Both the position numbers and the translations under genes were made by a program. From the NCBI GenBank assembly GCA_964500205.1, contig CAZCNS010000014.1:58751-122750 (forward strand): 64,000 bases of DNA, given 5' to 3'. The DNA comes from UBA10329 sp964500205 (GTDB taxonomy: Bacteria; Bacteroidota; Bacteroidia; UBA10329). How positions within the stretch are numbered: the stretch's first letter is position 1; every line of letters begins with the position of its first letter. Below are positions 1 to 8,550 of this stretch, piece after piece. The notes beneath the pieces were generated by a model. The model was not told the DNA's origin and did not search any database. It was given only the letters and a program-made list of their open reading frames with translations.

Positions 1-1002
1 CCCAAGCTGGTCGGCATCGTCATACTGCTGGGTGAGGACTTGTCGCGTGGAGTTATCGCCATCTGGAGGACAGTGAGTGGCACGGATGGGGCGGCCATTC
101 CCGATAGACGCGATTTTCTCGCCAAATTCACCTTGATGGCTGCAGCTGTGCCCTTCGCCACGATGCTGCACGGCATGGTGAGCACGGCCTTCAACTTTGC
201 TGTGAGAAGAGAACAAGTGGTGATTCCTGACCTCCCGTCCGCCTTCGATGGACTACGAGTGGCCCACATATCGGACATGCACTGCGGCAGTTTCGCCTCG
301 ACCGACAGTGTGGAGAGGGCGGTAGAACTCATCATGAACGAGAAGCCTGACATCATTTGCTTCACAGGCGACATGGTGAACAACAAAGCCGAGGAGGCCG
401 AGCCATTCCGGGAAGTGCTGTCGCGGCTCAAGGCCCCAATGGGCGTATTCTCTGTGCTGGGCAATCACGACTATGGTGACTACGTCCCATGGGACAGCGC
501 CATTGAGAAGAAAGCCAACCTTGACCGTTTGAAAACCCTTCAAAAAGAAGCAGGACTGGACCTGCTTGTCAACGAGCACCGCATGCTTGAGCGTGACGGG
601 CAGCGCATCGCAGTGGCTGGGGTGGAGAACTGGGGCGCGGCCATGCGTTTTCCCAAGTACGGAGACCTCCGCAAGGCCACCCATGGCACAGAGCGAACTC
701 CCTTCGTGCTGCTGCTATCGCACGACCCGAGCCATTGGGAAGCTGAGGTGGTGAAAGACTTCCCGCAGGTGGGCCTGACCCTTAGCGGTCACACGCACGG
801 ATTCCAGTTTGGAGTGGATATCCCCGGCTTCAAATGGAGTCCTGTGCAATACGTCTATCGCCAATGGGCGGGGCTTTACAGTAATGGAAAACAGCATATT
901 TACGTGAACAGGGGTCTCGGATTCCTCGGTTTCATGGGGCGAGTGGGAATCCGCCCAGAAATCACTGTTCTGGAACTGGTGCGCAGCAAGGAAATGGCCT
1001 GA
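1..1002 (+). CDS. Metallophosphoesterase, YkuE/YaeI-like, 5' end outside window
   Basis: A calcineurin-like phosphoesterase, probably membrane-anchored with its catalytic domain outside the cytoplasm. The metal-binding motifs occur in order: DMH, GDMVNN, GNHD, SHD and GHTH. The reading frame is open back to base 1, and the codons before the TTG at 40 encode a hydrophobic stretch ending in a GEDLSRG-like sequence typical of the N-terminal membrane part of this family. The gene is therefore cut by the window edge rather than starting at 40. A twin-arginine-like RRDFLAKF precedes a second hydrophobic segment. The substrate is unknown; relatives act on lipid A precursors or other phosphodiesters. 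It ends about 110 nt before mreC, which has its own promoter. Confidence 0.88.
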   Translation, partial: PKLVGIVILLGEDLSRGVIAIWRTVSGTDGAAIPDRRDFLAKFTLMAAAVPFATMLHGMVSTAFNFAVRREQVVIPDLPSAFDGLRVAHISDMHCGSFASTDSVERAVELIMNEKPDIICFTGDMVNNKAEEAEPFREVLSRLKAPMGVFSVLGNHDYGDYVPWDSAIEKKANLDRLKTLQKEAGLDLLVNEHRMLERDGQRIAVAGVENWGAAMRFPKYGDLRKATHGTERTPFVLLLSHDPSHWEAEVVKDFPQVGLTLSGHTHGFQFGVDIPGFKWSPVQYVYRQWAGLYSNGKQHIYVNRGLGFLGFMGRVGIRPEITVLELVRSKEMA

Positions 1003-1073
1003 CCGACAAGGCTTTCAACATTCAGATGGTGAAATGTGCTGACCGCACGAAAGTCATCGGCACTTTGACAAAG

Positions 1074-1081
1074 TACCTTTG
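1074..1081 (+). promoter_or_regulatory. -7 box TACCTTTG upstream of the mreC operon
   Basis: Matches the Bacteroidota consensus TAnnTTTG, 29 nt before the mreC start. No clear -33 TTTG at the usual spacing. Confidence 0.6.
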
Positions 1082-1110
1082 CACACTGAGCTTGGCCTCC
1101 CTACTGCCCG

Positions 1111-1950
1111 ATGCGGAACATTCTCGTTTTCCTGCTAAAGTACCATGTGCTATTGTCATTCCTGCTGCTGGAAGGAATAGCGATGTCCCTGACCATCGGT
1201 GTCAGCACACTGCACAGCACTGCTTGGTTCAGGTCATCAAATGCTTTTGTGGGAGGGATACACGCTTTCAATAGCAACGTGACCGAATACTTCCGCCTAA
1301 GCGTTGTGAATCGCGAACTGGCCGAGGAGAACGCCCTGCTGCGCGGGATGTTGAGGTCATCACAATACACCTTCGCAGACAGTTGCGATGCGGTGATGAT
1401 AAGCGACACGGTGTACTATCAGCGCTACACTTACATCCCCGCCACCGTAGTGCGGCTGACGGTGACCCGTCAGGCCAATCACATGACCATAGACCGGGGT
1501 TCCGATCAAGGCGTGAGGCCAGAAATGGCCGTCATCTCAGCTGGTGGCGTAGTTGGCGTGGTGCGCGAGGTATCGAAGAATTTCGCCACAGTGCTGCCAC
1601 TAATCCATAGAAAATCAAGCATCAGTGCACGGCTGCGCGAGCCCGGCTACCTCGGTGCACTACGCTGGAATGGCAAGGATCCACAACTGCTGCAACTGCA
1701 TGATATCCCTGTGCATGTACCGCTCCAACGTGGCATGGAGGTGGAGACATCTGGACTTTCGGCCATGTTTCCTGAAGGGCTGACCATTGGTACCGTGGAG
1801 CATTTTGAGGAGAACACGGGTGAGAATTTCCATTCTATCACGGTAAGGCTGAACACCGACCCACGCAAACTGCACACGGTCTATGTGGTGAACAACCGCA
1901 TGCGCGAGGAACAACTTGAATTGGAGGTACAGGACAATGGCAGGGACTGA
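1111..1950 (+). CDS. mreC: Rod shape-determining protein MreC
   Basis: Scaffold of the elongasome that links cytoplasmic MreB to the periplasmic peptidoglycan synthases. The 279-residue protein has one N-terminal membrane segment (about residues 8-30), then a short helical region containing NRELAEENALLRGML that fits the MreC dimerisation coiled coil, then the beta-rich periplasmic domain with the family signature DRGSDQGVRPEMAVIS and the GVVGVVREV stretch. First gene of a tight operon with mreD, mrdA and rodA; it overlaps mreD by 14 nt. In many Bacteroidota mreB sits directly upstream, but here the upstream gene is a metallophosphoesterase. Confidence 0.95.
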   Translation: MRNILVFLLKYHVLLSFLLLEGIAMSLTIGVSTLHSTAWFRSSNAFVGGIHAFNSNVTEYFRLSVVNRELAEENALLRGMLRSSQYTFADSCDAVMISDTVYYQRYTYIPATVVRLTVTRQANHMTIDRGSDQGVRPEMAVISAGGVVGVVREVSKNFATVLPLIHRKSSISARLREPGYLGALRWNGKDPQLLQLHDIPVHVPLQRGMEVETSGLSAMFPEGLTIGTVEHFEENTGENFHSITVRLNTDPRKLHTVYVVNNRMREEQLELEVQDNGRD

Positions 1951-2458
1951 GATCTTTAAGAATGCCCTGCGATCGGTGGCACTTGTGTTGCTACAGGTCA
2001 TGATACTGGACAATGTGCAGATGGGAAGTTTCATCAACCCATATCCTTACATCTACCTGGTGCTTATCCTACCCGTCACCATTGGGCGGGTGTGGCTGCT
2101 GCTTACAGGTTTTGCGCTGGGGCTGATCATGGACATGTTCTCAGGTACAGGCGGCATGCACGCGGCCGCGACCACGCTCATAGCCTACTACCGTCCGCTG
2201 CTGCTGAAAGCTCAATCGCCCCGCGAGGGCTTTGAGCTGAATGCCGTGCCCAACATCCGCCTTTTCGGCATAGGCTGGTTCGTAGGATATGCCGCGCTGC
2301 TCACGCTGATGCATCATTTCGCACTTTTCATCCTGGAGGTGCTCAGTTTCGGTGACTTCTTCAGGGTGCTGCTACGAACCTTGTTGAGCGGAGGCATGAC
2401 CCTCACTATCATGATGATGATGGAACTTATGACCACAAGGGAGCGAAGGAGAAAATGA
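1937..2458 (+). CDS. mreD: Rod shape-determining protein MreD
   Basis: A small integral membrane protein of the elongation complex, 173 residues with about five predicted membrane segments. The ATG at 1937 is chosen because the alternative TTG at 1916 would only add residues read from the mreC C-terminus. The GLIMDMFSGTGGMHAAATTLIAYYRP stretch (about residues 57-82) is the recognisable MreD core. The stop codon overlaps the mrdA start as ATGA, which indicates translational coupling. Confidence 0.92.
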   Translation: MAGTEIFKNALRSVALVLLQVMILDNVQMGSFINPYPYIYLVLILPVTIGRVWLLLTGFALGLIMDMFSGTGGMHAAATTLIAYYRPLLLKAQSPREGFELNAVPNIRLFGIGWFVGYAALLTLMHHFALFILEVLSFGDFFRVLLRTLLSGGMTLTIMMMMELMTTRERRRK

Positions 2459-4293
2459 GCTACGGTTCCAACCGATACCGCGAGAGGTTGTATGTGTTGA
2501 TGGGCATAACACTGGCCATTGCGATCGTATTCCTGCTCAGGCTCTTCTATATTCAAGTGATCGATGACAGCTACCGCCTTTCGGCAGACAACAACGTGCT
2601 GCGCTACGAGACGCAGTTTCCCGCCCGGGGCCTCATCCACGACCGAAACGGCAAGCTGCTGGTCTACAACCAAGCGGCATACGACCTGATGGTGGTGCCA
2701 AAGCAGGTTCGAAAAGACATCGACACACTCGCGCTGTGCCGTGTGCTCGGCATTTCCAAAGAGGATTTCAAAAAGAAAATGGAGAAAGCCAAGGCTCACT
2801 CCTACCGTAAGGCGAGCATTTTCGAGAAGCAGTTGAGCGTGGAGACCTACGCGGAGCTTCAAGAGAAGATGCATGCATTCGATGGCTTCTTCGTGCAGGT
2901 GCGCACGCTTCGCAAATACCCGCGTCCCATCGCAGCTCAGTTCCTCGGCTATGTGGGTGAGGTAGGCAAGGACGACCTCGAACGTGACCTGTATTACAGG
3001 CAAGGTGACTACATCGGCATCGCGGGACTGGAGCGGTCCTACGAGTATGCACTGCGAGGACAGAAAGGAGTGAAGGTGCTCATGGTAGATGTGCACAACC
3101 GCACCAAGGGCAGCTACCGCAATGGTCGGTACGACACACTGGCGGTGGCGGGCAAAAGCCTCGTTTCGACCATCGATGCCGACCTGCAGGCCTATGCCGA
3201 ACGGCTGATGTGCAACAAGTCGGGGGCCATAGTGGCCATAGAACCTGCCACAGGCGAAATATTGGCCCTGGTGAGCACCCCCACCTTCGATCCCAACCTG
3301 CTGGTGGGCCGCACCCGTTCTGCGAACTACGCCATGCTGAACCGCGACCCGATGCGACCGCTCTTCAACCGTGCGCTGCAGAGCGGAACCAACCCACCGG
3401 GGTCCACATTCAAGGTGCTGAACGCGCTCATCGGCCTTCAGGAGGGCACTGTTTTCGAGACAACAAAATATCCCTGCCAAGGTGGGTTCCGTCAGGGTAG
3501 CTTCAAAATGGGCTGCCACCCCCACACAGGGCCACTCGACCTGCGACAGTCGGTGCAGCACTCCTGCAACGCTTACTATGGCAACGTTTTCAAGAATATC
3601 ATCGAGAAGCCGCAGGAACCATGGCAGGGCTATGTGCGCTGGCGGGAGCATGTGAGCAGCTTCGGCATCGGCAAGATCTATGGAACCGACCTGCCCTTTG
3701 AGCACCGCGGTGTGCTGCCCACCAAGGAGCGGCTCGACAGACTTTTTGGGGAGAACCGCCTCAAGGCGCTCAATATCATCTCTATGGCCATCGGGCAGGG
3801 AGAGTTGGGCATGACCCCGCTGCAACTGGCCAACATGACGGCAGCCATCGCCAACAGGGGCTTTTGGTATCCTCCGCACCTGGTCAAGGCGGTCGAGGAC
3901 GACACCATTCCATCGCTTTTCAAACAGAAACAGATGACCACCATAGAGCCGAGGTTCTTCGAGCCGGTCATCGAGGGTATGGAAATGGTTTTCCAACAGG
4001 GCGGCACGGGCTACCGTAGCCGTCTCGACACTTTGCAGATGTGCGGCAAGACGGGTACAGCGCAGAATCCGCATGGCGAGGACCACTCCATATTCATCTG
4101 CTTCGCCCCGATGCATGAACCCAGAATAGCAATGGCGGTCTTTGTAGAGAACGGTGGAGGTGGCAGTAAGTATGCCGCGCCCATCGCCAGCCTGATGGTG
4201 GAGAAGTACCTCCGAGATACCATCTCAAGACCCAACTTCGAGAAGACCATACTCGATGCCGACCTTCGTCCAATGACTCCTGAGAACCAATGA
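2455..4293 (+). CDS. mrdA: Penicillin-binding protein 2 (elongasome transpeptidase)
   Basis: Class B PBP that cross-links peptidoglycan during side-wall growth, working with RodA. One N-terminal membrane anchor (about residues 15-35) is followed by a dimerisation domain with the ARGLIHDRNG motif and the transpeptidase domain. All three catalytic motifs are visible: STFK with Ser317, SCN at 370-372 and KTG at 532-534. Length (612 aa) is normal for the family. ATGA overlaps join it to mreD upstream and rodA downstream. Confidence 0.96.
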   Translation: MSYGSNRYRERLYVLMGITLAIAIVFLLRLFYIQVIDDSYRLSADNNVLRYETQFPARGLIHDRNGKLLVYNQAAYDLMVVPKQVRKDIDTLALCRVLGISKEDFKKKMEKAKAHSYRKASIFEKQLSVETYAELQEKMHAFDGFFVQVRTLRKYPRPIAAQFLGYVGEVGKDDLERDLYYRQGDYIGIAGLERSYEYALRGQKGVKVLMVDVHNRTKGSYRNGRYDTLAVAGKSLVSTIDADLQAYAERLMCNKSGAIVAIEPATGEILALVSTPTFDPNLLVGRTRSANYAMLNRDPMRPLFNRALQSGTNPPGSTFKVLNALIGLQEGTVFETTKYPCQGGFRQGSFKMGCHPHTGPLDLRQSVQHSCNAYYGNVFKNIIEKPQEPWQGYVRWREHVSSFGIGKIYGTDLPFEHRGVLPTKERLDRLFGENRLKALNIISMAIGQGELGMTPLQLANMTAAIANRGFWYPPHLVKAVEDDTIPSLFKQKQMTTIEPRFFEPVIEGMEMVFQQGGTGYRSRLDTLQMCGKTGTAQNPHGEDHSIFICFAPMHEPRIAMAVFVENGGGGSKYAAPIASLMVEKYLRDTISRPNFEKTILDADLRPMTPENQ

Positions 4294-5555
4294 GACGCGA
4301 CTCAGGCATTTTCACCAACATTGATTGGGCATTGGTCGGCCTGTACCTGGTCCTTTTGCTGCTCGGCTGGGTCAACATCTATGCGGCCGTTTTCAACGAG
4401 GAGCACCAGAGCATCTTCGACACTTCGCAGCGGTATGGGGCACAGCTGATCTGGATCGGGGCATCGGTGTTTCTGGCCCTCACGCTGCTGCTCGTGGACG
4501 GCAAGTTCTACAGCACCTTCGCATGGCCCATCTATTTGCTCAACATGGCCCTGCTGGTGGTGGTCATCTTCTTGGCACGCGATGTGAGCGGTGCCCGCGC
4601 ATGGCTCGACATCGGACCGTTCAAGCTGCAACCCTCGGAGTTCAGCAAATCGGCCACTGCGCTGGCCATGGCGCACTACCTCAGCACGTTCGGCATACGG
4701 TTGGAGGCGTTCAAGACCAAGCTGATCGCTGCGTCCATAATGGTGTTTCCCATGCTGCTGATCCTACTTCAGAAGGACACGGGGTCTGCCCTCGTGTTCT
4801 CGGCATTCACGCTTGTTATGTACCGCGAGGGCCTTTCGGGCAACTTCCTCTTGTTTGGTGCAGCTATTGTGGTGCTGTTCATCCTCGCGCTCATCTTCGG
4901 CCCGAAGGCCATCGCACTGGTGCTGCTGGCAGTGGCCGCGTTGTTGTTCATTCTTCAGAGAAGAAGAAATGTGAGGACCGGCCTCGCCATAGCCGGGGTG
5001 CTGGTGATGCTTGTTGGAGTGGTGTTCAGCGTAGATTACGTTTTCAATAACATCCTCGAACCGCACCAGCGCATCCGCATCAGTGTGCTGCTGGGCACCG
5101 AGGACGACCCCAAGGGCGCGGGCTACAACGTGAACCAGAGCAAGATCGCCATCGGCTCGGGCGGGCTGTTGGGCAAAGGCTTCCTGCAAGGCACGCAGAC
5201 CAAGTACGACTTCGTGCCAGAGCAGGCCACCGACTTCATCTTCTGCACCGTGGGCGAAGAATGGGGTTTTCTGGGCAGTGTGGTGATCATTGGGCTTTTC
5301 ACCCTGCTCATCTTGCGCATCCTCTTCATCGCGGAGCGACAACGGTCGGCCTTCAGCCGCATTTACGGTTACGGGGTAGGGTGCGTCTTCCTGTTCCATC
5401 TCGCAGTGAACATCGGCATGACCATCGGCCTGATGCCCGTTATCGGCATACCGCTGCCCTTCTTCAGCTACGGAGGTTCATCACTGTTCGGCTTTACTAT
5501 CCTGCTTTTCATCCTGATAAAACTCGATGCCTACAGGATGCAGCAGTTGAGGTGA
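4290..5555 (+). CDS. rodA: Peptidoglycan glycosyltransferase RodA (SEDS family)
   Basis: A polytopic SEDS protein that polymerises lipid II into glycan strands together with PBP2. The 421 residues hold about ten membrane segments. Family motifs include GARAWLDIGPFKLQPSEFSK with the conserved Pro-Ser-Glu, LLQKDTGSALVF, and the C-terminal PFFSYGGSS loop. Last gene of the operon; the start overlaps the mrdA stop by 4 nt. It converges with the next gene, leaving only 3 nt between stop codons, and no hairpin terminator is visible. Confidence 0.95.
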   Translation: MRRDSGIFTNIDWALVGLYLVLLLLGWVNIYAAVFNEEHQSIFDTSQRYGAQLIWIGASVFLALTLLLVDGKFYSTFAWPIYLLNMALLVVVIFLARDVSGARAWLDIGPFKLQPSEFSKSATALAMAHYLSTFGIRLEAFKTKLIAASIMVFPMLLILLQKDTGSALVFSAFTLVMYREGLSGNFLLFGAAIVVLFILALIFGPKAIALVLLAVAALLFILQRRRNVRTGLAIAGVLVMLVGVVFSVDYVFNNILEPHQRIRISVLLGTEDDPKGAGYNVNQSKIAIGSGGLLGKGFLQGTQTKYDFVPEQATDFIFCTVGEEWGFLGSVVIIGLFTLLILRILFIAERQRSAFSRIYGYGVGCVFLFHLAVNIGMTIGLMPVIGIPLPFFSYGGSSLFGFTILLFILIKLDAYRMQQLR

Positions 5556-5558
5556 CGG

Positions 5559-6341
5559 CTACTTGAATACGACCATCACCGCGTCACCGTGCTTCATGCC
5601 GATCAGCTGAGCCGCGTTGGCCTGGTTAAGGGCGACCTCCATGAAACCGGAGGCCCCGAAGAGCACGGCCATCTCACCTACGGGCACCTCATTGTAATGC
5701 ACCCGGATACGCGATGAGCGATAGACCTTGCGCCTGAGCTGCACCTCGAATGCGCGGTCGCGCCTCACCGCATCGAAGAGGCTGCGGTGGATGTTCGTGA
5801 TCACGTTGCCATAGTTGTCGGTATGCACAGCCATGCCGCGGATGGTGTCTTCCAGCACGGTGGGCTGCACCGAATCGCCCCTATGGCGAATGGTGGCAGG
5901 ATTGCCCAGCACCCCCAGCGTGCCGCCCTTGGCAATGTGGCAGGCGGCCACAGTGAAGACATCCCGAACAGGAAACACCGAGTCACCCACGCTGCGCGAG
6001 ACGTGCTCCAATGAATGCACCACGTCCGGGCTGTCCTGTACCACGGCTCCGATAACACCGTTGTCTGCTCCAACGATGAACTGTCCCTTGAAACCCACCG
6101 CCAAATGCTCATGCAGCGGGGTACGCTCAGGCACGACCCCCACGATATGCACCGTGCCCTTCGGGAAATCTGGCAGACTGGCACGCAGCAGCAGCGTGGC
6201 CTGGTTGATATCGTAGGGTCGCACGGCATGGCTGATGTCGATCACTTGCGCATCCGGCATGTGGCGATAGATGGCCGCCTTCACCACCGCGACATAGTGG
6301 TCGCAAGTGCCCATGTCAGTAAGGAGCGTGATGAGGGGCAT
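5559..6341 (-). CDS. S-adenosyl-L-methionine hydrolase (adenosine-forming), DUF62 family
   Basis: Predicted to hydrolyse SAM to adenosine and methionine; the fold is that of the fluorinase/chlorinase family. Family motifs: LLTDMG plus DHYVAVVK at the N-terminus, HAVRPYDINQAT, GVVPERTPLHEH and IVGADNGVIGAV. The ATG at 6341 starts the protein exactly at MPLITLLTDMG; an upstream extension to 6479 would only add low-quality residues and run into the divergent phoH promoter region. 260 aa is the usual length. A halogenase role is unlikely because the insertion loop of fluorinases is not seen. Confidence 0.88.
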   Translation of the reverse strand: MPLITLLTDMGTCDHYVAVVKAAIYRHMPDAQVIDISHAVRPYDINQATLLLRASLPDFPKGTVHIVGVVPERTPLHEHLAVGFKGQFIVGADNGVIGAVVQDSPDVVHSLEHVSRSVGDSVFPVRDVFTVAACHIAKGGTLGVLGNPATIRHRGDSVQPTVLEDTIRGMAVHTDNYGNVITNIHRSLFDAVRRDRAFEVQLRRKVYRSSRIRVHYNEVPVGEMAVLFGASGFMEVALNQANAAQLIGMKHGDAVMVVFK

Positions 6342-6497
6342 CGGGGTGCTATTGCGATAACGACCCGCTGAACGCGGCCTGAGGGTGGTATGAAGCAAGC
6401 TGCTCACACCCGCAGTTTGGCGTTTCTTTGCGGTGGCATCAAAGCTAAGGACATTGCTCGGCAGAAAGCAGCAGCACAATCATTCACAGACAATACA

Positions 6498-7460
6498 TTG
6501 ACCAGAGAGAAGACCATCAGCCTCGGTAGTGCATCACCCCTCGACATCTTCGGGGTCAACGACCGCAACATGAAGGCTATCACCAAGCATTTCCCCAAGC
6601 TGCGCATCGTGGCGCGGGGCGATGAGATCAAGGTCATTGGAGACGATGTGTCCGTGCTCGAGTTCTCAGCACGCTTCAAAGACATGCTCGAACACTACGA
6701 TGAGTACGGCAGCCTCGCACTCACAGAGGTGGACCGCATCCTCAGCGATGGCGCACTCGAACCCACAGGAACTGGAACGGACGATGTGCTGGTATTCGGC
6801 CCGGGCGGACTCATGGTCAAGGCCAAGACAGCCAACCAGCGTAAGATCGTGGAGGCTGTGAACACCTGCGACATGACCTTCATCATCGGCCCCGCTGGCA
6901 GCGGCAAGACCTACACGGCAGTGGCCCTCGCAGTGCGTGCATGGAAACGCAAGCAGGTGAAGCGCATCATACTCACCAGACCGGCAGTGGAGGCTGGCGA
7001 GAGCATAGGTTTCCTGCCCGGTGACATGAAAGAGAAGCTCGACCCCTACCTCCAGCCGCTCTACGATGCGCTGATGGACATGATCCCGGCAGCCAAACTC
7101 AAAGAGATGCTCGAGAACGGGGTCATACAGATAGCACCGCTCGGTTTCATGCGCGGACGGACGCTCGACCACGCCTTCGTCATCCTCGATGAGGCCCAGA
7201 ACGCCACCGACCCGCAGATGCGCATGTTCCTCACGCGGATGGGCAATTCGGCCAAATTCATCATCACGGGCGATGTCACCCAGATCGACCTTCCCAAGAA
7301 AGTCTCCAGCGGCCTGCGCAAGGCCTGGGACGCACTGCACAACGTGAAAGGTATCGCCTTCATCAAGCTGGACGGCAAGGACATCATACGCCATCCGCTT
7401 GTGAAGCGGATAGTGGATGTTTATGGAAAGGAGGAAAATAGAGAATGGAAAATGGTCTGA
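6498..7460 (+). CDS. PhoH family ATPase
   Basis: Cytoplasmic P-loop ATPase of the PhoH/YbeZ type, linked in other bacteria to RNA metabolism together with YbeY. Walker A is GPAGSGKT and Walker B is VILDEAQN; the N-terminus has the Bacteroidota hallmark SPLDIFGVNDRN. The TTG at 6498 gives a 320-residue protein of normal length and begins right at the conserved MTREKTISLG-like start. An ATG at 6390 would add 36 atypical residues. The last ten residues (KEENREWKMV) are encoded by heptamer repeat sequence, so the original C-terminus may have been replaced. Confidence 0.92.
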   Translation: MTREKTISLGSASPLDIFGVNDRNMKAITKHFPKLRIVARGDEIKVIGDDVSVLEFSARFKDMLEHYDEYGSLALTEVDRILSDGALEPTGTGTDDVLVFGPGGLMVKAKTANQRKIVEAVNTCDMTFIIGPAGSGKTYTAVALAVRAWKRKQVKRIILTRPAVEAGESIGFLPGDMKEKLDPYLQPLYDALMDMIPAAKLKEMLENGVIQIAPLGFMRGRTLDHAFVILDEAQNATDPQMRMFLTRMGNSAKFIITGDVTQIDLPKKVSSGLRKAWDALHNVKGIAFIKLDGKDIIRHPLVKRIVDVYGKEENREWKMV

Positions 7461-7537
7461 CCTCCCCATTTCGCTGCATCTTCCTTTGTCCATTCATCTA
7501 CGATTTCCCAATTTTCAATTTTCCTTTCTCTGTTTAG
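7433..7537 (+). repeat. Inverted heptamer-array element between phoH and purC
   Basis: A left arm of 7-bp units of the GGAAAAT type (7433-7453, inside the 3' end of phoH) and a right arm of complementary AATTTTC/ATTTTCC type units (five units at 7503-7537) flank a roughly 50-nt core. The arms could pair in RNA. The element ends 5 nt before the purC start codon. Similar elements lie at 17763-17845 and 38218-38362. Confidence 0.6.
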
Positions 7538-7542
7538 AAAAC

Positions 7543-8493
7543 ATGAACGCCCTTACCCGCACCGATTTCAACTTCCCCGGCCAGACCGCAGTCTATCACG
7601 GCAAGGTCCGCGATGTCTATTCCATTGGCGATGATCTGCTTGTGATGGTGGCAAGCGACCGCATCTCCGCCTTCGACCACATCCTGCCCAAGGGAATCCC
7701 GTTCAAGGGCGAGGTACTCACGGGTATCGCGGCCCACTTCCTCCGCGCCACTTCCGACCTCGTGCCCAACTGGCTCCAGGCCACACCCGACCCCGTGGTG
7801 AGCGTGGGCCTCCGCTGCGAAGCGTATCCCGTGGAAATGGTGATCCGCGGTTACCTCGCGGGCCACGCCTGGCGCGAGTACAAGGCCGGGAAGCGCATCA
7901 TCTGCGGTGTACCCATGCCTGACGGCATGAGGGAGAACGACCGTTTCCCACAGCCCATCATCACACCCGCCACCAAGGCCACCGAGGGGCACGACATGGA
8001 CATCAGCCGCGAGGAGATACTGGCGCAGGGCATCGTCCCCGAGGCAGAGTATGTGCAGATGGAGGACTACACCCGCAAGCTCTTCCAGCGCGGCACCGAG
8101 ATGGCGGCTGAGAAGGGCCTCATTCTCGTGGACACCAAATACGAGTTCGGCAGGCGTGACGGCAAAGTCATCCTCATTGACGAGATCCACACACCCGACA
8201 GCTCACGCTACTTCTATGCTGACGGCTACGCAGAAAGACAGGCCGCAGGCGAGGCGCAGAAGCAGCTTTCCAAGGAGTTCGTGCGCGAATGGCTGATGGA
8301 GAACGGCTTTCAGGGAAAGGACGGCCAGCAGATGCCCTTCATGCCCGATGACTTCGTACACACCGTCTCCCAGCGCTACATCGAACTCTACGAGAAGGTC
8401 ACAGGTATGGCGTTCAACGGCACAGCCTCAGCCGACATCGAAGAGCGCGTGCGCCAGAACGTGGAGCGGTATCTTACAACCTTGAAGACATGA
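7543..8493 (+). CDS. purC: Phosphoribosylaminoimidazole-succinocarboxamide synthase (SAICAR synthetase)
   Basis: De novo purine synthesis: joins CAIR and aspartate to give SAICAR, using ATP. The 316-residue protein has the family motifs GKVRDVY near the N-terminus, SDRISAFD, EMVIRGYLAGHAWREYK and TKATEGHD. The ATG at 7543 is chosen because everything upstream is the heptamer element. It is the long form of the enzyme seen in Bacteroidota and eukaryotes. A near-identical copy of its last 46-54 codons occurs at 61184-61354. It faces the transketolase gene. Confidence 0.96.
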   Translation: MNALTRTDFNFPGQTAVYHGKVRDVYSIGDDLLVMVASDRISAFDHILPKGIPFKGEVLTGIAAHFLRATSDLVPNWLQATPDPVVSVGLRCEAYPVEMVIRGYLAGHAWREYKAGKRIICGVPMPDGMRENDRFPQPIITPATKATEGHDMDISREEILAQGIVPEAEYVQMEDYTRKLFQRGTEMAAEKGLILVDTKYEFGRRDGKVILIDEIHTPDSSRYFYADGYAERQAAGEAQKQLSKEFVREWLMENGFQGKDGQQMPFMPDDFVHTVSQRYIELYEKVTGMAFNGTASADIEERVRQNVERYLTTLKT

Positions 8494-8550
8494 AAGAAGG
8501 CCGCCCATGATGTTTCAAGAGCTGCCCTTTTCATTTTTCAACGGTCTCGA

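Noticed and set aside
2314..4116. 600-codon open frame antisense to mrdA
   Set aside because: Mirror of a G+C-rich real gene; composition is His/Arg/Leu-rich without any domain, and mrdA shows all PBP motifs.
8494..8550. Possible terminator between purC and the transketolase gene
   Set aside because: The G+C-rich segments pair with several mismatches, not a convincing stem.
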